A stretch of DNA of 12,495 nt from Alphaproteobacteria bacterium. GTDB taxonomy: Bacteria; Pseudomonadota; Alphaproteobacteria; Sphingomonadales; Sphingomonadaceae. The position numbers and the translations under genes are program-made. Positions 5,905-12,495 of the stretch are shown in pieces. The stretch's first letter is position 1, and each line of letters opens with the position of its first letter. The notes below the pieces were generated by a model that saw only the letters and a program-made list of their open reading frames with translations, did not search any database and was not told the DNA's origin. The stretch lies in NCBI GenBank assembly GCA_028293005.1, contig JAQGLH010000404.1, positions 1-12,495 of the forward strand, given 5' to 3'.

Positions 5905-7421
5905 TGATGCGCATCGCCTTCGATCCGCCTCCGGGCCTGAACAGCAACGACACGATCTATTCCATCCCCGGCGCATGGGCGACCGCCACCAACATGCGCT
6001 GGGAGGACAATCGGCCGCAGACCGTGGGCGGCTATGCCAAGACCTTCGCGGCGGCGCTTACCGGGAGCTGCCGCAACGTCTTCAACTGGACGAACAACGC
6101 CGGCAAGGCGAACATCGCGTTCGGTACGCATTCCAAGCTCTACGTCTACATCGATGGTGCCTTGGCGGATATCACGCCCTCTAGCCTTGCCGCCGGCTCC
6201 TCGTCGAACGGCAGCCAGGGCTTCGCCTATGGCCGCGGCACCTATGGCCGCAGCTATTATTCGTTTCCGCCGAGCCAATACAAGCTGCGGACATGGTCGC
6301 TGGGCGCATGGGGCCAGACGCTGTTGGCAAGCCCGCGCTACCAGACGATCTACCAGTGGAGCAACGACACCGGGACCTTGGCCCAGGAGATCACCCAGGC
6401 GCCCGACCAGATCGCGATGATGCGAGTCAACTCCAAGACCAGGCAGGCAATCGCGTTCGGCTGCAACGAGGAGATTTCGGCCAACTATAACGGGCTGTGC
6501 ATCCGCTGGTGCGACTTCGAGGACCTGACCGCCTGGGCCACGCTCGCCAGCAACAATGCCGGCGAGCAGATCCTGAACGGCGGCGGCCAGATCGTCGCTG
6601 CCGAGCAGGTGGGCGACGTGTTCGGCATCTGGACCGACAAAGACCTTCACCAGATGATCTACGTCGGCGATCCGGGGCAAACCTACCAGTTCGACCGGGT
6701 GGACGAGAATTGCGGCATCATCGGACCGAACGCGGTCTGCATCATGGGCGGGATCGCCTATTTCGTCGGCAGGGACAAAAGGGTGAGGGCGTGGGGCGGC
6801 TACGGCACGAAACCCATCGTCATCGATTGCCCGATCTGGAAGGAATTCGCTGACAACCTGGTAGACGCCCAGCTCGACAAGATCGTGCTCTCGAGCAACA
6901 CCAAGTTCGGCGAGATATGGATATTCTACCCCGATGGGCGGGACGGGACCGAAAACAGCCGCGCGGTGTTCTTCAGGGTCGGCGGACAGGGCGTGCTCTG
7001 GTCCAAATCCGACTTCGCCCGCAGCGCGTTCTGCGATTCCGGGGTGCTCTCCTATCCGATCGGGGTCACTCCGGCCGGCGCGGTCCACAACCACGAATAT
7101 GGCAGCACCGCCGATGGCTCCAGCCTTTCTTGGAGCATCAAGTCCGCGGCGCAATATCTCAGCGAGGCCGAGCAGACGCTTCAGGTCCAGCGGGTGCGGC
7201 CGGACTTCAAGGGGCAGACCGCCGACCTGACGCTGACCGCCTATGTCAGGGCACATCCGCAATCCTCTGCCGTGACGAAGGGGCCGTACACGCTCACCAC
7301 GGCGACGGTGAAAAAGGATGCCCGCTTCACCGCGGCGATAGCCGAGCTGGAATGGGCCGGGACTGGTTATGCGAGGTTCGGGAAGCCGACGTTCGACGCG
7401 ATTCCTTCGGGCGAAAGATGA
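5904..7421 (+). CDS. P22 gp10-like packaged-DNA stabilization / tail hub protein
   Basis: This 505-residue protein overlaps the fibre stop as ATGA; a second in-frame ATG lies at 5907. The opening FDPPPGLNSND...W....NMRW.DNRPQTVGGY is characteristic of a large family of podovirus hub proteins. In P22 the gp10 equivalent plugs the adaptor and keeps packaged DNA inside. Repeated aromatic beta-strand blocks (for example GKANIAFGTHSKLYVYIDG, then FGIWTDKDLHQMIY, VRAWGGY, EIWIFYPDG) suggest a propeller-like body across residues 60-400. A C-terminal beta domain follows at about 415-505. Position after adaptor and fibre genes fits. Several cysteines are present (for example C169, C182, C186, C275). 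The hub role is a family inference; the fold is my reading of the pattern. Confidence 0.72.
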   Translation: MMRIAFDPPPGLNSNDTIYSIPGAWATATNMRWEDNRPQTVGGYAKTFAAALTGSCRNVFNWTNNAGKANIAFGTHSKLYVYIDGALADITPSSLAAGSSSNGSQGFAYGRGTYGRSYYSFPPSQYKLRTWSLGAWGQTLLASPRYQTIYQWSNDTGTLAQEITQAPDQIAMMRVNSKTRQAIAFGCNEEISANYNGLCIRWCDFEDLTAWATLASNNAGEQILNGGGQIVAAEQVGDVFGIWTDKDLHQMIYVGDPGQTYQFDRVDENCGIIGPNAVCIMGGIAYFVGRDKRVRAWGGYGTKPIVIDCPIWKEFADNLVDAQLDKIVLSSNTKFGEIWIFYPDGRDGTENSRAVFFRVGGQGVLWSKSDFARSAFCDSGVLSYPIGVTPAGAVHNHEYGSTADGSSLSWSIKSAAQYLSEAEQTLQVQRVRPDFKGQTADLTLTAYVRAHPQSSAVTKGPYTLTTATVKKDARFTAAIAELEWAGTGYARFGKPTFDAIPSGER

Positions 7422-7777
7422 TGGACGAATATCTACGCTTCCGCGCAGGCTTTGCGCAGGCGATGGATCCTCGATTCTACACGATCCAGTACCTGGACCA
7501 CCTCTACCTTGCCGGCCGCGCGAAACTGTTTTCGAGCACGAACGCGGCGATCCTGGCGGAGATCAAAATCTATCCGACCGACGCGAAGGCGGTCCACGGC
7601 CTCTATGCCACCGGCAAAATCAAAGAGATCACCGAAACGCTCATCCCCGCCGCCGAGGAATGGGGCCGCGCCAACGGGTGCGAGCATGCTTTTATCGACA
7701 GCCGCGATGCTTGGCAGCGGCTTCTGAAACCATCTGGCTTCGACACCTACAAAGTCGCCTTGATCAAGGAACTATAA
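7418..7777 (+). CDS. Small GNAT-like phage protein
   Basis: This 119-residue protein begins MMDEYLRFRAGFAQAMDPRF, overlapping the previous stop by four bases. The C-terminal half (AAEEWGRANGCEHAFIDSRDAW, then LLKPSGFDTYKVALIKEL) follows the end of the GNAT acetyltransferase fold: an ANGC..A.+.SR.AW.R helix and a G(F/Y) strand. Small GNAT-like proteins of this kind are common between tail genes of alphaproteobacterial podoviruses, where they are usually uncharacterised. At 119 residues it is shorter than a normal acetyltransferase, and no clear acetyl-CoA binding (Q/R)xxGx(G/A) loop is visible, so activity is doubtful. A structural role of the fold is possible. The stop overlaps the next start as TAATG. 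Confidence 0.65.
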   Translation: MMDEYLRFRAGFAQAMDPRFYTIQYLDHLYLAGRAKLFSSTNAAILAEIKIYPTDAKAVHGLYATGKIKEITETLIPAAEEWGRANGCEHAFIDSRDAWQRLLKPSGFDTYKVALIKEL

Positions 7778-8976
7778 TGGGCAGTTTTTCCAGCAAATCC
7801 ACGTCGAAGACGACGCCGATCGTCAACGAGCCGATGAACGCCAACCTCAACAGTTATGCCGGCAAGGTTTCGGACTTCCTCGCCACCGATCCGTCTCGGT
7901 ACGTCGCGCCTGCATTGCCGCTTCAAGAGCAAGCATTTGCGGGCGCGCAGAACCTTGGCGGCTGGCAGGCGCCGTCTCAACAGGCTCTGGGCATGGCGCA
8001 GAACGCGGGCGGCGCGGGTCCTTCGACCTATCAGGCGCCGCAGATTGGGCAGGCGGGGCAGGCACAATCGCAAAGCCTTCTCACGAACTTCGACAATTAC
8101 ATGAATCCGTACACCAAGGATGTGGTGAACGCGACGATGGCGGACTTCGACACCGATGTCGGCCGCCGGCAAGCCGCGTTGCAAGCGGCCGGAGCGAAAG
8201 GCGCCGCGTTCGGCGGCTCTCGCTGGGGAGTCGAGGGCGCGCAGTTCGGGGATAACGCCATCCGCGCCCGCGCGAGCACTCAGGGCAATCTGCTGAACCA
8301 GGCGTTCAACACCGCCGCCGGGCTCTCCAATCTCGATGCGGCGCGCCGTCAGGATACGAACTTCTTCAACACAGGCGCGCAAAATCAGTTCAGGCTCACG
8401 CAGGGCGGCATGGACGCCGATGCATCGCGGTACAACGCAGGAGCGCAGGAGCAGGCATACCAACGCGCCCTGCAGGCCGCCGGACTCACAGCGAACATCG
8501 GGCAGAGCATGGGCGCCAGCGAACGCGCCGACCTAGGGACAACCGCCGATCTTGGCGCCGTGCAGCGCATGATCGAAGAAGCGAGGCTACAGGCGCCGAT
8601 CAACCAACTTATCGACGGGGGCAAAATGTACGGCATGATCCCGCCGGCGAGCTACATCGGCGCCAATAATGTTACCAAGGGCACAACCCCATGGGGGCCG
8701 GCAGCGATCGGCGCCATCGGCAGCGTCGCCAGCGCCTTCGCATCAAAGTCGGAGCGTCGCCTCAAGCGGGACATAGAGAAGATAGGCGAGCATAGGGGGC
8801 TCGGGCTCTACACATACAATTACATCTGGGACCCGATCGACCGCGCGCCGCGCACCGGACTGATGGTTGACGAGGTGGAGCGGATCGCTCCGCACGCCCT
8901 TGGCCCGCTGATCGACGGCGACAAGACGGTTGATTACGCCAAGCTCGGCCTCGCGCATCTCGTGGAGGGGAAATGA
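7777..8976 (+). CDS. Putative internal (DNA-ejection) protein with C-terminal S74 domain
   Basis: This is a 399-residue protein. ATG 7777 overlaps the previous stop and is preceded by AAGGA (7766-7770). Residues 1-20 are Ser/Thr/Lys-rich; residues 35-310 are rich in A, Q, G and N with many short helices (for example RRQAALQAAGAKGAAFGGSR and FNTAAGLSNLDAARRQD). That composition is common in podovirus internal virion proteins ejected with the DNA. A hydrophobic Gly/Ala segment (PAAIGAIGSVASAF, about 308-322) precedes the motif SERRLK (325-330), a textbook S74 site; S325 and K330 would be the dyad. The rest (GLYTYNYIWD...GLMVDEVERIAPHAL) is a compact S74 domain of about 75 residues, without the usual long coiled-coil end. 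The ejection role is inferred from composition and position; the S74 call is strong. It could instead be a second tail appendage. Confidence 0.7.
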   Translation: MGSFSSKSTSKTTPIVNEPMNANLNSYAGKVSDFLATDPSRYVAPALPLQEQAFAGAQNLGGWQAPSQQALGMAQNAGGAGPSTYQAPQIGQAGQAQSQSLLTNFDNYMNPYTKDVVNATMADFDTDVGRRQAALQAAGAKGAAFGGSRWGVEGAQFGDNAIRARASTQGNLLNQAFNTAAGLSNLDAARRQDTNFFNTGAQNQFRLTQGGMDADASRYNAGAQEQAYQRALQAAGLTANIGQSMGASERADLGTTADLGAVQRMIEEARLQAPINQLIDGGKMYGMIPPASYIGANNVTKGTTPWGPAAIGAIGSVASAFASKSERRLKRDIEKIGEHRGLGLYTYNYIWDPIDRAPRTGLMVDEVERIAPHALGPLIDGDKTVDYAKLGLAHLVEGK

Positions 8977-9464
8977 GCTACTTTCAGGCACAGCCGCAAA
9001 TCGGTGGGTTGCTCGGGAACTTCGGGCTGCCTGACTATGCGTCTGGCGTTCAGTCGGCCCTCGCCGAGAATGCCGCAAAGCCAAAGCCCAAGAAGGATAT
9101 GTGGTGGCTAGGCGCCATCGGCGACGCGATGCAGGCATTCAACGGGCAAGAGGGCACCTACGCCGCTGCAATGGCCGAGAAGCAGAAGGCGGAGATGGCG
9201 GAGCACCAGCGCCAGCTACAGCGATCCGAGGGGCGTGAGGATAAGATCTGGGAAGCGGAGCACATGCCTCAAAAGCCGTCCGTTTTCGAGATGGGGAGCA
9301 GCCTCGTTTCATACGATCCCAAGAGCGCCCCGTCCGTTGTGTACCAAGGCGAAAGCCCCGCCGAACAATATGCGAAGGCGTTGGGAGCGGAGCCGGGAAC
9401 GCCTGCATACGTCAACGCCATCAAGGACTTTGTTCTGAAGGTAATGGCCCGACCGGGCCCGTGA
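8973..9464 (+). CDS. Phage virion-module protein, unknown function (possibly truncated by a frameshift)
   Basis: This 163-residue protein has ATG 8973 overlapping the previous stop (ATGA) behind GGAGGGG (8964-8970). It begins MSYFQAQPQIGGLLGNFGLP. Residues 55-90 form a charged helix (AAAMAEKQKAEMAEHQRQLQRSEGRED stretch) likely to be coiled coil. The conserved-looking segment SPAEQYAKALGAEPGTPAYVNAIKDFVLK runs from about 128 to 156. Many alphaproteobacterial phages carry a protein with this layout next to the ejection protein, normally with a longer Gly-rich end. Here the sequence stops at ARPGP. The +1 frame continues at once with a plausible tail (see 9475-9612), so a single-base insertion near 9441-9444 may have cut the protein short. 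A role in DNA ejection is a guess from context. Confidence 0.65.
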   Translation: MSYFQAQPQIGGLLGNFGLPDYASGVQSALAENAAKPKPKKDMWWLGAIGDAMQAFNGQEGTYAAAMAEKQKAEMAEHQRQLQRSEGREDKIWEAEHMPQKPSVFEMGSSLVSYDPKSAPSVVYQGESPAEQYAKALGAEPGTPAYVNAIKDFVLKVMARPGP

Positions 9465-9474
9465 ATTGCTGGGA

Positions 9475-9612
9475 ATGAGGTTCGACAACTCGGCGGCGCT
9501 CAAGGGCGTGCCGGCTTACTCGCAGAGCCATCCCAAACCGGGCAGCGGCGGCGCATCGGGCGGCCGGTATATCGTCCGCGGCGGCAAGCTCTATCGCAGG
9601 AAGGCCCTTTGA
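9475..9612 (+). CDS. Short phage protein, or frameshifted C-terminus of the preceding gene
   Basis: This is 45 residues, MRFDNSAALKGVPAYSQSHP..., with a Gly/Ser stretch and a basic YIVRGGKLYRRKAL end. Its ribosome binding site is poor (GGGA directly before the ATG). The same frame is open back to 9445 and reads WPDRARELLG before the methionine. Removing one base from GTAA at 9441-9444 would fuse it to the 8973 frame, giving a protein of about 212 residues. Its stop overlaps the next start (TGATG), which argues that this frame is really translated. Whether it is an independent gene, a programmed frameshift product or a mutated end cannot be settled from the sequence. Confidence 0.5.
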   Translation: MRFDNSAALKGVPAYSQSHPKPGSGGASGGRYIVRGGKLYRRKAL

Positions 9613-9764
9613 TGACCGAGGACTTCAACGAAGATGACTGGGAAGAGGTCACTGACCCGCTGGAAATGAAGAAGGTGCTTGGCGTTCAGGCGGCGCGCAG
9701 CATGGCGCGTTTCGGGTGGATCAGCGGCGGGATTGGGACGAGTGGCATGCCGCGTGATGTCTAA
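9612..9764 (+). CDS. Small acidic phage protein, unknown function
   Basis: This 50-residue protein starts MTEDFNEDDWEEVTDPLEMKK. ATG 9612 overlaps the previous stop, and AGGAAGG (9598-9604) is a good ribosome binding site. The first 20 residues are very acidic, with a DW-E-VTDP pattern I associate with short proteins at the end of phage tail modules. The second half (VQAARSMARFGWISGG...) is basic/neutral and could be amphipathic. The stop lies one base from the stop of an opposing frame (9766-9768), so this marks the end of the plus-strand module. The protein may be truncated relative to its relatives; no function is assigned. Confidence 0.58.
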   Translation: MTEDFNEDDWEEVTDPLEMKKVLGVQAARSMARFGWISGGIGTSGMPRDV

Positions 9765-9765
9765 C

Positions 9766-10060
9766 TCAAAAATTCTCCATCGCCGCTCGTGAAGGAAAGG
9801 CCAGCAGCGTTTCATAGAAGCGGGGCTCTGGCTCCATCTCGAGCAGCGGCGGTTCGAGCCATTCCTTAGTGCAAAGGCAAGCTTGGACAGGCCGGTTCCG
9901 GTGCAAGTCCTGATCGCCTCTGAAAACACGTAGCCCGCCAGGACGTCTATCAGCTTGCCGAACAGATCATGATTTCCGCGGCCGTCATATTCTGGGGCGA
10001 TGATCGGGCGATGAGCTGCGATTGTTCGCCCCAAGCCGCGCGCAAAACAGCTTCCTTCAT
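9766..10060 (-). pseudogene. Probable frameshifted short coding remnant, unidentified
   Basis: Reading leftward, ATG 10058-10060 begins MKEAVLRAAWGEQSQLIARS four bases after the acyltransferase stop and runs 36 codons to a stop at 9950-9952. From about 9966 another frame is open to a stop at 9766-9768. Its end (KEWLEPPLLEMEPEPRFYETLL then AFPSRAAMENF) has good coding character and third-position GC. A third frame is open over the middle (KLIDVLAGYVFSEAI). The pattern suggests one ancestral short gene broken by one or two indels, placed tightly behind the acyltransferase. I do not recognise the family. It could also be non-coding DNA with chance open frames. Confidence 0.33.
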
Positions 10061-10064
10061 CACG

Positions 10065-11090
10065 TCATGGGGCATGGACAATCTTTCTGTTGAGCTTCCG
10101 GCGCACCGGCTCATCGTAGAGCACCAAAGCGAGCCATGAGCCGAGCACGGTTGCCGCGATGGACAGCGCGATGAGCGCGAACGGGTTGGGAAAATATCCC
10201 TTCACGACGAATCCGACAATGCGGAAGATGGGAAAGTGCAGGAGATAGACGGGGTAGGATAGTCGCCCCAGCCATACGCAGATCCACCCGCCCAAACCCT
10301 GCGCCCCGACGACAATCAGGGCAGGGAACAGCAGGAAGATGCAGGCGAGATCGTAGGGCCACACGGTTCGCATTGGGACCAACAGTAACAGGGCGAGAGC
10401 GCCCGCGGTTAGGGGGAACGGAACACCGAACCGCTGCCACGCACCGCTGCGGTAGAGCGTGACGCCAATTGCGAACGGAACAGCGACACGGGGAAAGCCG
10501 AACGCGAAGCCGACCCAGCCTCTTGTCCCAAACTCGCCCACCGTGCCGTGCCAGATCGATCCAGCGATGAGGATAGCGGATATGGCCAACAGGGCGGGCA
10601 GGTTGGCCGACCGCCGCACGGCAGTAGCGAACGCGGCGCTGGCGGCAATCTCGAAGAACAGCGACCACATCGGCCCGTCGAAGCTGAACATTGACGGTCC
10701 GTCGAAAAACAACCCGGAGTAGGGAAGCCCCGCCGGCAGGATGAACAGGGTGGCGACCAGCTCGGGTAGTCCTTCCTCGGCGATTGTGATGCCTTGCTGC
10801 CATTGCTTTGCGAACGAAACCGCAGCGCCAAGCATCACGCCAAGGAAGATCACCGGGTAGAGGCGGATCAATCGTTGGGCCATGAACCGGCGCCACGAGA
10901 GGCCCCGTTCCAGCCTTTCACCGTAAGCGTAGGCGAGAACGAACCCGCTGAGCATGAAGAAGAAGTCCACCGCGAGGGCCGCGGGGATCGAGAACCCTCC
11001 GGGCCAGAAGATGCCCAGTCCGTGCATGAACATGACGGCGAACGCGGCGATGCCCCGCAAGCCGTCCAGAGCCAGGAAATGGCGCTTCAT
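10065..11090 (-). CDS. Acyltransferase 3 family integral membrane protein (OafA/Oac type)
   Basis: This 341-residue membrane protein probably moves an acyl group, often acetyl, onto a surface sugar such as O-antigen or exopolysaccharide. Signature residues are intact: LDGLRGIAAFAVMFMH (8-23) holds the R-x10-H motif (R12, H23), FFFMLSGFVLAY (43-54) is the second family block, and RLIRLYPV follows at 73-80. About ten hydrophobic segments follow to the end, including PVYLLHFPIFRIVGF near 280, as expected; the length of about 340 is normal for the transmembrane domain alone, without an SGNH domain. An in-frame TAG directly precedes the ATG, fixing the earliest possible start, though no good ribosome binding site is seen. 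It runs opposite to the phage structural genes. In phages of the SfX/P22 type, such genes change host serotype and block superinfection; that role is inferred here. Confidence 0.88.
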   Translation of the reverse strand: MKRHFLALDGLRGIAAFAVMFMHGLGIFWPGGFSIPAALAVDFFFMLSGFVLAYAYGERLERGLSWRRFMAQRLIRLYPVIFLGVMLGAAVSFAKQWQQGITIAEEGLPELVATLFILPAGLPYSGLFFDGPSMFSFDGPMWSLFFEIAASAAFATAVRRSANLPALLAISAILIAGSIWHGTVGEFGTRGWVGFAFGFPRVAVPFAIGVTLYRSGAWQRFGVPFPLTAGALALLLLVPMRTVWPYDLACIFLLFPALIVVGAQGLGGWICVWLGRLSYPVYLLHFPIFRIVGFVVKGYFPNPFALIALSIAATVLGSWLALVLYDEPVRRKLNRKIVHAP

Positions 11091-11159
11091 CTACGGCGGC
11101 GGCTCGGCATCACCAGGACCATATCACCAATCTCACCAGATACGAAGCTGGGGGAAGCC

Positions 11160-11324
11160 GTGGGCGCTGCTGATTTTCTAACATTGGCGGGTCAGTTCGG
11201 CCCGATGGGGCTCTTTGTCGCCTATGTCGTCTGGCGCGAGCTGCGATCGGAGGAGAAGTGCATGGCCTATGACCAGGCAAGGCTCGAAGCTGACCGCGCA
11301 CTGGCGTCGTCGCTCGGCGCTTGA
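11160..11324 (+). CDS. Small single-span membrane protein, possibly lysis-associated
   Basis: This is 54 residues from GTG 11160, behind GGGGGAAG (11150-11157). The N-terminus GAADFLTLAGQFGPMGLFVAYVVWRE holds one membrane segment at about residues 6-24. A charged helix follows (RSEEKCMAYDQARLEADRAL), probably cytoplasmic or coiled coil. Small proteins with the string AGQFGPMGL are frequent in alphaproteobacterial phages near tail ends and lysis genes. The topology would suit a holin or spanin-like accessory, but one span and no tested homologue make this only a possibility. It is a plus-strand gene isolated beyond the minus-strand acyltransferase, so it may be a displaced continuation of the plus-strand phage module. 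An upstream start in the same frame would overlap the acyltransferase and is less likely. Confidence 0.55.
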   Translation: MGAADFLTLAGQFGPMGLFVAYVVWRELRSEEKCMAYDQARLEADRALASSLGA

Positions 11325-11616
11325 AGGCTGTGATCAAGGCTGGATCGCTGACGTACGCGCGAACCGATGCCGCGCCTGCTATCGGGCCGCGGCGCTGGGG
11401 CTTCGCTTTGCTGCCTCGCAAAACTTCTGCCTCAAGACTGCGGCAGCTGCCTTCCTACCGCATGCTTCGGCCTCGAACACCTTGCCTGGAATGGCTCTCA
11501 AGCGATCATAAGGACCGAGTGGAGAGCAGCGCGGGGCCACCCTACAGCGAGCCGTTGCGTGAGCAAGCTTTTGAGCTGTGTCTATGCTGGAGGCCGTTAT
11601 CTCGCAGATAGCAGGT
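11325..11616. other. Interval without a supported gene
   Basis: Several frames are open in both directions but none has a ribosome binding site, a recognisable motif or consistent coding bias. One minus-strand frame (about 11380-11500, reading GKVFEAEACGRKAAAAVLRQ) is protein-like yet has no start-to-stop context and could be a gene fragment. I found no tRNA, clear terminator or repeat pair that would mark an attachment site. Confidence 0.4.
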
Positions 11617-12471
11617 TCACTGCGCTCGCCTGGTTAGCGCCGTCGTAGAGGCGACGAGCATTGGATAGTCGCGCGGTTCGAGCTTCTCGACCAAGCTAAA
11701 ATGGGCGGTCCATTCCACCGGTCCGAACAGGATGGCTTCAGTCATTCTCGCCATCTTGCGGACGGGTCCGGGTAAACCTTGCGGCGTTCGCCATGGGAGG
11801 TCGGTGTCGATAGAGTAGAAGTGAGAATAGCCTGAGCGCTTAAGCACCTCGACGGTTTCGCTGGAGCCTCCTGCGATCGCCTCCCGGTTCTGCTCAACGA
11901 TGATCACCGGCTTGTCGCGACGGATGAGGTTCTCAGCGCCGCGCAGCGCTTGAGCCTCGTGTCCCTCCACATCGAACTTGATCAAGGCGATGTCCTGAAG
12001 CTCGGTAACAGAATCGAGCGGAGCGATGTCGAACGACCACGCTGTTTCATTTTCGCCAAGGGGGCGGTCGGTGATGGTCGTGGCGCCGAAATTCTGTCTA
12101 GGACTGACTGCTCGAACGGAACCAGCCTTGTCGGAAGCGGCGATCTGGAATGTCTTCACATTGGGAAAATCGGACAGATTGAGCTTGAGCAATTGGTATG
12201 TCTTAGGGTGGGGCTCAAAGGCAAACACGTGGCCTGCCACCTCGGCAAATGCCGCAGCGTGGTTGCCAATGTTCGCGCCCACGTCAACCACATTCCGACC
12301 CCTGAGATCGAGCATCTCCAGAAGCAAGCGGAGGGCGGGTGCATCACAGCGGCCATCAATATTAATGTCCACTCCGATGGCATCAAACGAATAACAGCAC
12401 ATCTGCGGATTGCGGGCGAGGAGGGTGCTGGCGCTTTGCTTCAAATATTTGCGGGCGCTCTCCCGTCGCAT
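11617..12471 (-). CDS. FkbM-family SAM-dependent methyltransferase (start may lie beyond the right edge)
   Basis: This has 284 residues from the first visible ATG (12469-12471). The SAM-binding fold is clear: motif I VVDVGANIGNHAAAF (61-75), the acidic loop FEPHP (85-89), the LDSV block (152-155) and the family hallmark IKFDVEGHEAQALRGA (164-179). FkbM-type enzymes methylate hydroxyls, often on sugars of surface polysaccharides or glycolipids, as well as on natural products. The frame stays open through 12495 and no ribosome binding site precedes the ATG, so the true start may be outside the window. The region looks lower in GC than the capsid genes and lies on the same strand as the acyltransferase, about 530 bases upstream of it in transcription direction. 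It could be phage cargo or flanking host DNA. The substrate is unknown. Confidence 0.85.
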   Translation of the reverse strand: MRRESARKYLKQSASTLLARNPQMCCYSFDAIGVDINIDGRCDAPALRLLLEMLDLRGRNVVDVGANIGNHAAAFAEVAGHVFAFEPHPKTYQLLKLNLSDFPNVKTFQIAASDKAGSVRAVSPRQNFGATTITDRPLGENETAWSFDIAPLDSVTELQDIALIKFDVEGHEAQALRGAENLIRRDKPVIIVEQNREAIAGGSSETVEVLKRSGYSHFYSIDTDLPWRTPQGLPGPVRKMARMTEAILFGPVEWTAHFSLVEKLEPRDYPMLVASTTALTRRAQ

Positions 12472-12495
12472 CTGCTTGAGCGTGGCTTGGAGGTT

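Noticed and set aside
5835..7262. 475-codon minus-strand open frame
   Set aside because: It is antisense to the hub protein gene, which has clear family features, a coupled start and normal codon bias.
7747..8463. Minus-strand frame over the ejection protein gene
   Set aside because: Shadow of the plus-strand S74 protein; Arg/Leu-rich without motifs.
11109..11138. Three ATCACCA/CTCACCA direct repeats between divergent genes, possible operator
   Set aside because: The repeats are short, spaced unevenly (14 and 9 bases) and no promoter elements could be placed next to them.
10794..11159. Upstream extension of the small membrane protein in the same frame
   Set aside because: It would be antisense to the acyltransferase N-terminal region, which carries the conserved motifs; GTG 11160 with a nearby GGGGGAAG is the better start.
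11630..11665. GGTTAGCGCC string reminiscent of a tRNA and so of an attachment site
   Set aside because: No cloverleaf can be built around it and it lies inside the end of the methyltransferase gene.

Overview
The window reads as the structural part of a podovirus-like (P22-like) prophage or phage from a high-GC alphaproteobacterium, probably a sphingomonad. This rests on gene order, protein similarity recalled from memory, codon usage rich in G and C at third positions, and palindromic intergenic repeats of a kind common in alphaproteobacterial chromosomes. No terminase, portal, integrase or repressor gene lies inside the window, so lysogeny itself is not demonstrated.

Layout, left to right. 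Positions 1-894 hold the C-terminal part of a pesticin-like muramidase (endolysin) and an exported protein with the CxPHxC signature of Ivy, the inhibitor of vertebrate lysozyme. Positions 895-1435 have no convincing gene. They carry a near-perfect 36-base hairpin and three head-to-tail copies of a 58-59 base palindromic unit. Positions 1436-3549 hold the scaffold and the P22-type major capsid protein, followed by a strong TTCG-capped hairpin with a T-tract. Positions 3619-9764 are one dense run of plus-strand genes, many overlapping as ATGA or TAATG: a small protein, a head-tail adaptor, a small protein, a tail fibre with a peptidase S74 chaperone domain, a P22 gp10-like stabilization/hub protein, a GNAT-like small protein, a putative internal ejection protein with its own S74 domain, and two or three short proteins at the 3' end, one of which may have been split by a one-base frameshift.

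From 9766 onward the strand flips. A short, probably broken minus-strand coding remnant abuts the last phage gene stop to stop. It is followed by an integral-membrane acyltransferase (acyltransferase_3 family), a small plus-strand single-span membrane protein, a gene-poor stretch, and a minus-strand FkbM-type SAM methyltransferase running to, or past, the right edge. The acyltransferase and methyltransferase look like surface-polysaccharide-modifying cargo.

Working together: scaffold and capsid build the procapsid; the adaptor and hub proteins close the portal vertex; the fibre recognises the host; the Ala/Gln-rich protein probably travels in the particle and helps eject DNA; the muramidase opens the wall. 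The two S74 domains imply that two virion proteins mature by self-cleavage. The least expected item is the Ivy-like protein directly behind the phage's own muramidase.
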